64,000 nt of DNA. It comes from Hirudo medicinalis. Lineage: Eukaryota > Annelida > Clitellata > Hirudinida > Hirudinidae. Below the pieces are notes generated by a model. The model made no database searches. It saw nothing but the letters and a program-made list of their open reading frames with translations, and was not told the DNA's origin. Where the stretch lies: positions 133,531 to 197,530 of the forward strand of contig MPNW01000108.1 in NCBI GenBank assembly GCA_011800805.1, given 5' to 3'. Below are positions 10,465 through 20,900 of this stretch, in pieces (position 1 is the stretch's first letter; every line of letters begins with the position of its first letter). A program made the position numbers and the translations under genes.

Positions 10465-13400
10465 GTTAATTGACGAAGGAAAATAGATATCATGCCCAGC
10501 GCAATAGCTGTTATTTGTCCATTGGCTTGATGTTTTCCATAATTTGAAACAAAGACGCAAAAATAATAATTGAAACCTTAATTAATCCACAATTATGCCT
10601 TATTCTAATTATATCTACTAAGTTATTAACTCACTATTTCAATAACATTATAAAGAGTGTTGAATTCTTTATTATATAAGTGGCCAATGATGCTTTTTTT
10701 TAAAGAAGCAATTTGAAATGAACAAATCAGAGTTGAGTGAAGAAAATTATTATCAATTATTAACATATAATAATAAAAAAATTAAATTCTTAATTGTTAT
10801 AAATTATTATCATTAAATAATAATAATGAGAAAGAAACATACTTGATAGTCTCCAGTTGAGTCCTGCCTGTCCTTGTTCGCCCATCTCGAAATCTTCTCC
10901 CGAAACCTCGACCTTCTCCTCATGAAGTAAAGGACCACAGCCAGGAACGTGGCGACCACCACAAATCCACACAGCACGTACATGGTGACCAGGTACTTCT
11001 GCCTGTTTCTACTCATGCGTGACTGCCATTTCCAATAGAAAATATGGAAACTAGGGAGCGTTCAAATAGTAACTAACTACAAAATTATTACTAATTATAA
11101 AGATTACCAATGTCTTACAAGGGCTACCGGGATCTACTGCAGTTTACTAACATGTTTGCTTTGTAATTGTTTGGATACCATTTTAAGTCTTATATTCTGT
11201 TTGATCGTTTCTTAATGCTAAAACATGCTGTAGGGAATGGAAGTTATTCAAATAAATGTATGTCGTCCAAAGCAACCACACTATCAATTGATCAATATAA
11301 GAAGCACACTAATCAATATATCAATATCAATAGCACAGTAATCAATCCAACCTGCTCGATTGGTTCGGCTTTAACAACGCCATCTTTCGAAAACACTGAA
11401 AGTGTAAAAGGAAAACGCAAAAGGAATAATGGTCATCTTGAAGTTCGTATGAGTTAAAAAAACGTTGAAAATGGAATGATCCAAACATTTAAATTATTTA
11501 CCTTGGATTTTTATGAATTTGACATTCCTAACACTTGCAATTCCATTGTTATGTTTATTAGAAATGTATTTGATCTTACATTGTATTGCACATTTTATTA
11601 TAAATATTTCTTTCCATATTTTATTCAATTCCTGATTGCTATCTTGAAGTTTTACTTGATTTGCCATTACATTTAAAAAGTAACTGTTCGTATGTGTTCC
11701 TTAGGATTTTTTTTCTTTACGAAACTTTTCAGCATCTCACCCTCAACTGAAATGGAAAAAAAGGTTCGTCACTCACTTGGTCCACCGTGTCCGTTCTGAT
11801 TGAGTCCGGCCAGGTGGTTGTTGACGTGTGCCATGAAGTACTTGTAGAAAGGTCTGGTGTACTGGATGGCAAGAGGAGCAGGTGAGACTTGCAGCTGGTC
11901 CTGCTTTTCCCCCTCATCCGATGGCGGTGCTGACTCCAGAACAGCACTCGATCCGTTACTTCCTTCTCTGGAAATATTTTTAAGAAATTCTCCAATTTAC
12001 CTCGAGTCACGACGTTGGAAGCAATGAGCCATTTATTTTTATTTATTCATCATTCATCTAGCGCCTATTCTCAATTTTCCATTACTGTCCAACGCAATAA
12101 CGCAATCATCGGAACCATTTTCACCCCTTTCGCCCAACGGGGCTTTAATAATAATAATAATAACAAAAATAATAATATTAATATTATTAATAATAATAAA
12201 ATTGAAAGGAAGCGATAAAAGGAAGAATAAATATGTAACTAAATTCTTAAAGGCTGAGAGATTAAATGAATAGCGGTTATTACGAATGACAGATAAAATG
12301 TACAAGGACAAGCACGTGTTCATGGGAAATGATTAATTATGGATGAATTATTAATTGTGATGAATTATTAATTATTATGAATTATTAATTTTGAAGAGTT
12401 ATTAATTGTAATGAATTGTTAATTATTACGAATTATTAATTTTGATAAGTTATTAGTTTGATGAATTATTAATTATGATAAATTATTAATTGTGGATGTA
12501 TTAAATATGGATGGAAAAACTTCTAACAGGTTCTCTATTTCCTCCTTTCTTTCTTCTTTTTCCTTTTCAAAATCTCCGACTATAGGACTAATGTTTTGGC
12601 TGCTGGGTCCTGAAATGGTCAGTTAATGAGTAATGTCACCAAGTTCATGAATATTTATGGACCATTAATATTTATTTCTAGAATTAATTGATTATTTGTC
12701 ATCGTACCCTGCTCCAAATTCGACGAACCCTCGTCAGCTGGGTGGAAGTGCACCACAACACTGGTTTTCGTCGACAATGGAGACTTTTTGACCACAGAAT
12801 CATTACCTGGAAAAAATAATTGTTCTAAAAATATTTCCAAATGGAAGTTATTTTTATCAGTTGGCTTTTAAAATGCCGATGAATGTTTTTTTATGCGAAC
12901 ATTAAGTCTTAGAAACGCATTTCAAAGGAGGAATTAAGGTCGCAAGTCTCATTTTGACGAAAAACGCATTTTTGCATTGAGTTGCAACACCGCCGAGCAA
13001 GTTTGCGAAACATTTGAGATTCTTTTTAGGTGTCTGAGGTCAAAGGTGAATGGAACGTCGTTCAATTCACCATGGCTTGTCAGAGGTCACAAACCAGCCA
13101 CAGTTTTTCTTGTGAAATTAGCTTACGGAAGGATGGACTCTTTAATTTAAAACAACCTGCTGATGCTGCGCTTTCCAAGATGAGAAAATTCTTGATGTTT
13201 TCAAGTTCATCGTCGCTGAACTGCCTCAAGTACTCCTTGAATTCTTCTTCCTCCTTCTTTTCCAGTCGGTCATCAGGGTCGTTTTCCATAGGCAGCCTGT
13301 TTCCTCTTCCTGCACTGACGTCGTCGAGCGTCTGCTTCTTCTGACCAAGCTTCCTCTCAAAGTTTTCCAGTTTTCTTTCTGACTCCTGTTTGGCGCACTT

Positions 13401-14218
13401 CGAAGGATAGGGTACGTTTATGCGACCCCTGACGTACTCCGAGACGTAGTGTTTAACCAAGCACTGAGCGTATTCGTGATGCCAAGTGTATCCGTTGTCG
13501 ATGAGGTGTTGCATGTTCTCCTCAAGTTCTGTCACCTGCTCTCTTGTCAGTCGGATTGGCTTCACCTCCAGCGTGTCAGCGAAATCTTTGCAGGCTCCAA
13601 AGAGACCATCTTGTTAATTAAAAATAAATACTTAATTGATTTTAAGTCTCTAAAATGCAATTTTGTTGATTGCTTTTTGAGTTGTAAGCTGTGATTTGAA
13701 CAAATAACAAAAGTTCATGGAACTGTTACAATAATAGATAAATAAGGAAGCATTTATTTATAGATAAATTAATTTATGCTCCACGAATTTGAATTTGCAA
13801 AAAAATCAAATCTAAATTCCAAATGTTACCATCACAAATGACAGTAAAGCAAGGAATGTCAAACCAACCATCTACGCATATTTCATATTCCGAACAGACG
13901 TCTGCGCTGAACAGGCAGCCTAGAAACAAAATCGGTCGAGTTTAAGTGATTAAATTCGAGCGTTTGATTGAAAATTTATTTTAAAATTTTTTAAATTTAA
14001 ACGAACTTATTGCAAAGCATCGAGGATTTAAATGTAAAAGTTGTCGAGCGACTGCAAGGTAGACGACCAGTCGCGTTTGTTGCGATTAAAAAATAGAATT
14101 GAATTAAAAACTGACCCAAGTAGTTGCCTCTGAATGTGGCTTCTCCAGGTGCGACTTGGAAAAAAACAACAGAAATGCAAATCCAGACACCAACGAAGTC
14201 GAGGTGACTAAACCCCAT
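4028..14218 (-). CDS. PTPRN: Receptor-type tyrosine phosphatase-like N (IA-2 / IDA-1) homolog, complete
   Basis: A dense-core-vesicle membrane protein of the IA-2 family, 767 residues in 18 exons, 5' to 3': 14116-14218, 13869-13919, 13127-13609, 12708-12806, 12528-12609, 11777-11967, 11108-11136, 10843-11022, 10178-10411, 9874-10021, 9227-9300, 7973-8050, 7672-7791, 7146-7312, 6778-6831, 4884-4948, 4542-4615, 4028-4099. Exon phases match throughout. It has a signal peptide (residues 1-28), a RESP18-like luminal region with GCLFSADVC and CVDDGLFGAC, a membrane span near 357-378, the juxtamembrane stretch [17 protein letters not shown], and a PTP domain with [35 protein letters not shown] and CHRYWPEEG. 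The active-site loop reads [10 protein letters not shown] (696-705), with Asp where active PTPs have Ala, as in inactive IA-2. The WPD loop is WSDHGVP, so its Asp is kept. The 29-base exon 7 and the donor of exon 3 (13157 is possible) are the least certain parts. Confidence 0.92.
4405..4452. repeat. AT-only inverted-repeat tract
   Basis: Alternating TAATATTA units form self-complementary sequence in the PTPRN intron between the exons at 4099 and 4542. No further role is visible. Confidence 0.5.
5110..6660 (+). mobile_element. Dead R2/NeSL-like non-LTR retrotransposon fragment
   Basis: Pieces of a reverse transcriptase of the site-specific (R2/NeSL-like) type appear in order on the + strand: [20 protein letters not shown] (about 5170), [10 protein letters not shown]...[14 protein letters not shown] (about 5370-5445), [18 protein letters not shown] (about 5515-5568), [10 protein letters not shown] (about 5621-5650), FKPAKSRSL (about 5690) and the C-terminal [20 protein letters not shown] (about 6015-6075), with a stop near 6138. 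Frames shift several times. The segment between [10 protein letters not shown] and FKPAKSRSL, where the family carries the YxDD catalytic box, is missing. About 500 bases of GC-rich 3' sequence follow. It lies in the PTPRN intron 4949-6777, antisense to that gene. A related C-terminal piece recurs at 63290-63440. Confidence 0.8.
6851..6989. repeat. TCA/TCG trinucleotide microsatellite
   Basis: About 46 TCR-type triplets (TCATCG mixed). On the minus strand this GAT/GAC tract ends about 15 bases before the acceptor of the PTPRN exon 6778-6831, which encodes the active-site His-Cys. Confidence 0.9.
7800..7930. repeat. ATC-rich repeats with a local duplication
   Basis: The short PTPRN intron 7792-7972 is mostly ATC/ATT repeats. 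The segment ATCATCTTTAATTGAATTACC at its 3' end is nearly duplicated next door, so the acceptor AAAG before ATGATATGG sits inside a repeat. Confidence 0.6.
8461..8538. repeat. 31-32 base tandem repeat, about 2.5 copies
   Basis: Units begin at 8461, 8492 and 8524 with TTAAGGATAATATT. Located in the PTPRN intron between the exons at 8050 and 9227. Confidence 0.7.
10434..10462. repeat. AAT microsatellite next to a 3' splice site
   Basis: (AAT)n about 25 bases upstream, in gene sense, of the acceptor for the PTPRN exon 10178-10411. Confidence 0.8.
12142..12201. repeat. AAT-rich simple repeat
   Basis: Imperfect (AAT)n tract in the PTPRN intron between the exons at 11967 and 12528. Confidence 0.7.
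12331..12496. repeat. Degenerate tandem repeat of about 20-22 bases
   Basis: Around eight copies of a GATGAATTATTAATT-like unit lie side by side in the same PTPRN intron, ending about 30 bases before the exon at 12528-12609. Confidence 0.6.
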
Positions 14219-17200
14219 TATTTTCTAAACTTTGCCGGCAAATTTTCAGAAATAAATTTCCATTTGAAAGGCAAAATCTCTCCTCAAGTGAAACAGCTGT
14301 TTGTAAAGAGAAGGAAAGGCTCCGTTTAATTGCGCTTTCTGGTAGCGCCTCTCCAGCGCACGCGTCACTGGTCTCGTTGCTGCTTCAGGCATTGTGCGCC
14401 TGGCTTTAAATTTATTTTCAACATCCGATTCAATCAGTCCGGTTGAAATTATGTGATGTCGATGGTTGCTTGTTTCAGTCAAGCTCAATCTGAATGGCTT
14501 GATTGATTGCAGGGGATGTCATTTGTTGTCATTTCAGTAATTGAAGTGATTTTAAATTGATACAGGAAGATAGTTTAAAAGTCCCCATGTTTATTTTTTA
14601 GTAAAATGAATTTTTATAGAAAATGCTTTGTAAAAGAAAAGCATTCACTTAAATTAGGTTAATGTGGCTTTTTTCGTGAAAGAGGGTGAATGTGAATGAT
14701 GACAATTGTTATTAATTGATCGGTTTTTGTAATTATGTAATCAAAAAAATTATCTGAGCTATTTTTCGAAGGTTTTCATTTCATTGGTGTTATCTTAAAT
14801 TACCATTACGTTAATGATATGTGATAGGTAATATACAACTAACAATACAATAATTAATTAATTAAAACTTCACTGATAATTATCTTCGACGAAAACATCA
14901 TGGATGGAGTGAAAAAACAATGAAGAGAAACACAAACAAGCAGCCGTGCCTGGCCAATAAAAGGTGCCTACGTTGGTCTCCCTAGTTCAGCTGAAACTGG
15001 AGAAATCAATACTTCACCTGCTGCGTGGGTGGATGGAACGAGTTGGTCCTAAATGCTCAGTCATCTCCTAATGGAAAAGGAATCCTAGCGGACAGATAAG
15101 AGAATAGGTGGACCGCTGGTCACGTAAGCATATGTATAACGAGAAGTTGTTGAATTTGCGTGGGCTGACTCAGACATCGACGAACAGAAGTCGGAGAATT
15201 TTTTGCTATTTATGGCTTGCCGTCGGCAAACAATTCTTCCAGGTCTAAATGTGATGACGATATCACCATTTTAGAATGTTTAAAAATGAAATAAACTAAA
15301 CTCGTTTTCCTGTTGCTACAAATCAAATGCTTTAAGCAAACTCTATTATTAGTAATATTTAGTTGCTTGGCTGTAGTTTTACAACGTTTAAATACAAATA
15401 ATTATTCTAACTAATCTTTTAATCTAAGGGATCATCGTTTTAATCGAAGTAAATATTTAACCTTCGGTAAGAAAAATGAATTGTATTATGCGAAAAATAC
15501 GTTGCATAATAATTCATCGACATCAAAATGATTTGAACAAATTCATAACCGACAATTAGTGTTTAACACAATTTCCTAAGAAAATTAAGGGCAATCAATC
15601 CATACAAGTTCTCTTTGATAATGTACAAGAGAGCCTTCAACTATTTCACGATCTTGAGATATTTGAAAGTTTTGTTGTTAAAGAAGATGAAAGTAGTTTA
15701 TAAAACCAAATTGGTTAATAGGTTCAGGGGATTATAAATAACATTAAATGAGTGCAATAACAAATGCGTTTATTTTAATAAGAGATCTATCGCTTTAGAA
15801 GCTCGAGCATCCGAATGTTAATACGATTTGTTTGTGCCTGAAAATAGGTTGATTTTCGATCACGTTGCTGTTACTGCGTGGTTATGCAGAATGTAGTGGG
15901 ACTACTGACAGGGTCACGTCCGATGTTTTAGAGATATATTTTTAATGACATTTGTTGCGTTTTCTATAAATCGTTTGAATATTTGAGATAAAAAAGAAGC
16001 CTTCCGCTTATAGGTCAGTTTAATGATGTTTACTATTATGGCGTGTCTTCGTCGACAAATTGGATTGCTTGGTATAAAATAAGTTTAATTATTAATGTAA
16101 TTAAAGTAATGCTTAATTGGAAAGAGTTAATGAGAACATTATAAAAAAAAAGGAAGGTTGCTGAGTGCTTGTGGGCTTCCATCAAAGAACTTCGATGTTA
16201 GAATATTATTTTGTCACTGGTCTTGGTATGGCTTTAAGCTTGATTGAAAAACTAAAGGATTATGTAAACAATATCTAAAAGGTATATATCTTTTCATGGT
16301 CTCAGGCATTGGCAATGAAATCACATCTCCTTCACTTTATTGTATTTAATATTCAATAAAATGGGTACTGATGATATTTCTAATTTAATATTAAAGGCTT
16401 CATCCTATTAAAGTGGAGAAATAACACAACATAATGATGCATATTGAATTTATTGAATGTCATTCAGATTTTAATTTGTACATTATTTTATGTTATACTT
16501 TGTTTGGACTGATTAATAATCAGTGACTATTTTTTTACAAAATTCCTATTAAGGCTTAGTGAATGTGTCACATTGCCAGGACATATCATTTTATTTGTAA
16601 TGTTGAACATATTCTCTTGAATTGTCTTTGACAAAATCTGAATTCCTTGTTCTATACATTATGCCATAAATAAGTGATATTTAAAACATATTATCAAAAT
16701 TGTTGTCTATAATCATTCAATTAATTGCAAAGTGGATTCACATTTTAAGCATTGGAGATGTTTAAAATCAGATCAAGACTTGCTGCTCAAATGAATTGAG
16801 AATTCAGAGGACTTAAATAAATTATTGCTCTCTAAAAGACCTCCTTTTGATTAACTCCTTTTGCTAAATTATAAGTTCTCCAAGAAATAAATCCACAACA
16901 TAAGATTTAGTTTAATTATGTAATGGAATGGTCGTTATGATATGCATATAAAATTATGTGTAATCTTTTATTATATTTTTACTGAGCTTGTGCTTAATCA
17001 AGTATTTGTGGATTTTAAAATCTATTTTTGTATTTGGCGAGACATGTTGTTGAGGTCATCAATTGTTGGCAAAATGAATGTTCCAAGAATGTCCCAATCT
17101 TTTGAATTGTTGATCACAAAGCTGCAAACTTTTATGTGCAAGTACAGCTGAAGAAAACTTTTTCTAAATGTATTTTATTTGTCTGTGTATCATTAAATAT

Positions 17201-17969
17201 AATCATGAGATTATGTTCTTAATTATGCATGTAAAGCATGTCAAGCATAGTGTTATTTCCTCTTCATTGTTGACAAACAATTTCTCTAATGTTGTGTTTC
17301 TATTTGAATTGATTCGAGTGAAGGTGAATAAAAAGCATTAAATGTTTAGTGAGATAAGTCACAATTCCAGAATCTGGTCACCTGTTCGGTAGGACTTTAT
17401 TTATTAGATAACAGTGTAAAAAATAAAGATGAGAGTGTAAAGTAAAAGAGGTGTTTTCATGTAAATGATGGTATCGTGCGTGCACGGCAAAGCCGTCAGA
17501 TTACAATGCAGCATTACTATTATTGTTAAGGCACGTGCATGTGTAAACATGTAAACAATTCTGAGAATGAAGTGACCCTTCGGTGATCTTAAATTGTTTA
17601 CTATGTTTCTTTTAATCGTGGGAAGGCAGCATCCTCATAAATAGACATGTTTTGGTCGATGTTTTCTTTTCTAATTGTTATTTATAACAATCTTTATTCA
17701 ATGGATTTATTCTCATGATAAAAACTATCGAAAGAATTAAAATATGCGTGAAAGCCGGCCATCAATCACCTAGTAGCACTTTGCACTGGTATGTTTATTT
17801 TCAACACTTCAGATGGCTTGGAGGGAAGGTGCCAATGTTCCAGGTGAACATACTCATCGTTAAAGACATCAATAAAGAATATTTTCACCAATATTTCACC
17901 ACCAATAAAGCCAATCTCTGCCAACTTTTACTGATGAAGAATTCTGCTTGGGAACAGAAACGTTTCAGG
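14219..17969. other. Intergenic region between the divergent PTPRN and VKR genes
   Basis: About 3.75 kb separates the start codons of the two divergently transcribed genes, so both promoters should lie here. I see no supported exon, RNA gene or transposon. The AT-rich background is broken by a more GC-balanced stretch at about 14930-15200 and around 17440-17620, which could be promoter or untranslated exon sequence. Confidence 0.4.
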
Positions 17970-20900
17970 ATGCTGGTCATTCCTCTCCTCCTCTCGACGA
18001 TTGCTTTTAATCTTGGTTGCTGTGCATCCACTCCATCGAAAAGGTGCTTAGAAAAAGTACCTGGTCAGTTGCTTTCATTGATTTTCATTGTAGAATAACA
18101 ATAAAAATAATCAATCACATGCAGTCTTTGTAGATGTGGAAACGTATCTTTGGTGCAAATGTAATTTTGTGGATTGGACGCATCAGCAGCTCCAATGAAA
18201 TGATGCACATTGAGATATGAAAAGCTGTAGAACCTTAGAGGTGCTTCACTCAAAAGTTGAAATAGTGAATAAATATGTCATTAATGTTTGACAACATGTA
18301 TTTGCCATGATGATTGATGTCTGTTACTTGTGTAAATATTATTACTATTCTTTTTATTATCATCATCATTATTAATATTGTGTTATTATTATTATTTCTA
18401 TAATTATTACTATAATTAATGATGGATGGAGTATCAGTCTAGAATTATTTGTGTCTCTGCTTAAAAATAATGAATTCGTTGATATTGTGAAATCTTTGCT
18501 TTCTTTCCACAATTAAGCATAATTATTGACCTTTTTTTTACTTAGAAATTTTTTCTGAGCAGCTGCTTTAAGCAATTTGACTTCATGTTTATACTGAAGT
18601 GCAGCTAATCTAATTCATGAGGAAATTCTGAGCAACAGGAGTTGATGAAAGTTTAAATGACATTAAAACCTGAAATTGAATTAGGTTATCACTTTCTTAT
18701 AAATTTTGTAGAACCATTTGTTTTCATCCTTAATTTTAATAGCCATATTCTTGAGATGCTGAAAACAATTTTTCTTAATTAATCAGAAATAAAAACTTTG
18801 TAACGAATTTGGAGGTTGAATTGGTTCAACTTGGTAGGCCATCAAATTTATTTTGACATGTTTGTAGCTTACATTAATGCATTGCGAATTGTAATGTTCT
18901 TGATGAATGATGAAAATATCATCCAGAGTTTGCAAAAAATAAAGAATGCATTGGCAAGTCTGTGCTAGAAGCTTGTTATGATTCAATAAATTATGTACAG
19001 CCTCATATAGGAACAGTTTACACAGCAGAGCTTATTTGTGACCCATGCATTTCATTGTTTCTTTTATGTTGAGAGAAGATTATGTTCTTTTATATCTTCA
19101 AGTGGTCTAATTTTTTTTCAGCTGCCTTCATCAGGAATAGCCTTATTTGGGGACTTTGAATCACTTGGCGAAAAGTGTCTGATAACTTGTTCTGAGTGTC
19201 TTTAATTTTTCATAAGTTTTTATTGTAAAACCAGGAATGTTCTTGAATTTTTCATCTCCATCTCAAACAATTTCAACTTAGCAAGTTTGTGATGAGAAGA
19301 ATGTTTTCAATAAAATCGCCAGTGGTATAATAGACGTAGACCGGATATCCGGTTGGATAAATCCAGAATCTGGTAGTACATTATTAGACGAAAATAAATT
19401 TTTTTTAGTTTAGACAAATCTCTTTGTTTTTTTTTCAGTGTGAGTATCAAGACATCTCTCTGAGTTTACTTTTAAATTCATCTAAGTTAAGTTCTCTTCT
19501 AAGTTCATATTTCACGAGGAAAAACGATCACTTCTTATTCAAGGAAGCCTTTAAGGCCTTGAAAATAACCCATTGACATGGTAGTGCCAAACTTTATGTC
19601 TAGCTTTCCACTTCTGAGTGAGTGGGCTGGCATTACTTGGCACCACCATGAAGCAGTGTTGCAAGTGAAAGACTTTTCAGTATTGGATAGGTACTTTGCT
19701 GGAGATGTACTCTCTTGTGACAGGAGTCCNNNNNNNNNNNNNNNNNNNNNNNNNNNNNNNNNNNNNNNNNNNNNNNNNNNNNNNNNNNNNNNNNNNNNNN
19801 NNNNNNNNNNNNNNNNNNNNNNNNNNNNNNNNNNNNNNNNNNNNNNNNNNNNNNNNNNNNNNNNNNNNNNNNNNNNNNNNNNNNNNNNNNNNNNNNNNNN
19901 NNNNNNNNNNNNNNNNNNNNNNNNNNNNNNNNNNNNNNNNNNNNNNNNNNNNNNNNNNNNNNNNNNNNNNNNNNNNNNNNNNNNNNNNNNNNNNNNNNNN
20001 NNNNNNNNNNNNNNNNNNNNNNNNNNNNNNNNNNNNNNNNNNNNNNNNNNNNNNNNNNNNNNNNNNNNNNNNNNNNNNNNNNNNNNNNNNNNNNNNNNNN
20101 NNNNNNNNNNNNNNNNNNNNNNNNNNNNNNNNNNNNNNNNNNNNNNNNNNNNNNNNNNNNNNNNNNNNNNNNNNNNNNNNNNNNNNNNNNNNNNNNNNNN
20201 NNNNNNNNNNNNNNNNNNNNNNNNNNNNNNNNNNNNNNNNNNNNNNNNNNNNNNNNNNNNNNNNNNNNNNNNNNNNNNNNNNNNNNNNNNNNNNNNNNNN
20301 NNNNNNNNNNNNNNNNNNNNNNNNNNNNNNNNNNNNNNNNNNNNNNNNNNNNNNNNNNNNNNNNNNNNNNNNNNNNNNGAAGCAGTGTTGCAAGTGAAAG
20401 ACTTTTCAGTATTGGATAGGTACTTTGCTGGAGATGTACTCTCTTGTGACAGGAGTCCATTGCTGCCCGAGGGAGTCGAGCAACTCTTACTTCTTAAAAT
20501 AAATAAATGCTCTTACTTAATTTTATTATGTATTATTTATGTGTGACTCGTGACTTGAGGCACAATATCTTTTTATAAATGCATAGTTTTTTTAAATTTA
20601 TTTTTATTAATAAAATTTAAATATGAACAATCTCTAAGCTTCTTTGATTTTTTAAAAATAAATATTTCTAACCACTTGGACCGTTGAATCCATTATCCGG
20701 ATCCGGTAAACTATCCGGAAATATCTGATATCCCAGTAAAATTTGTCCGTTGCTTGCCTAACGTATTGCAATATATTGCTAAATTGCATCATTCGGTATT
20801 TCCTTGTTGTCGAATTGGCCGATCGAAATTATTCTAACCTTAAACATTTCTAATTTAATTGGTGGAAATTTCATTTAATTAATAATGGCTGGCCTTGATT

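Noticed and set aside
11167..11457. 96-codon open frame on the + strand
   Set aside because: It lies antisense in a PTPRN intron, with no family motif and a composition expected of AT-rich chance frames.
13127..13157. Alternative donor at 13157 for PTPRN exon 3
   Set aside because: It also keeps frame, but the donor at 13127 (GTAAGC) is closer to consensus; kept only as an alternative.
19578..20546. Long open frames on both strands spanning the run of Ns
   Set aside because: They are open only because Ns contain no stop codons; the real sequence on either side is a short repeated intron segment.
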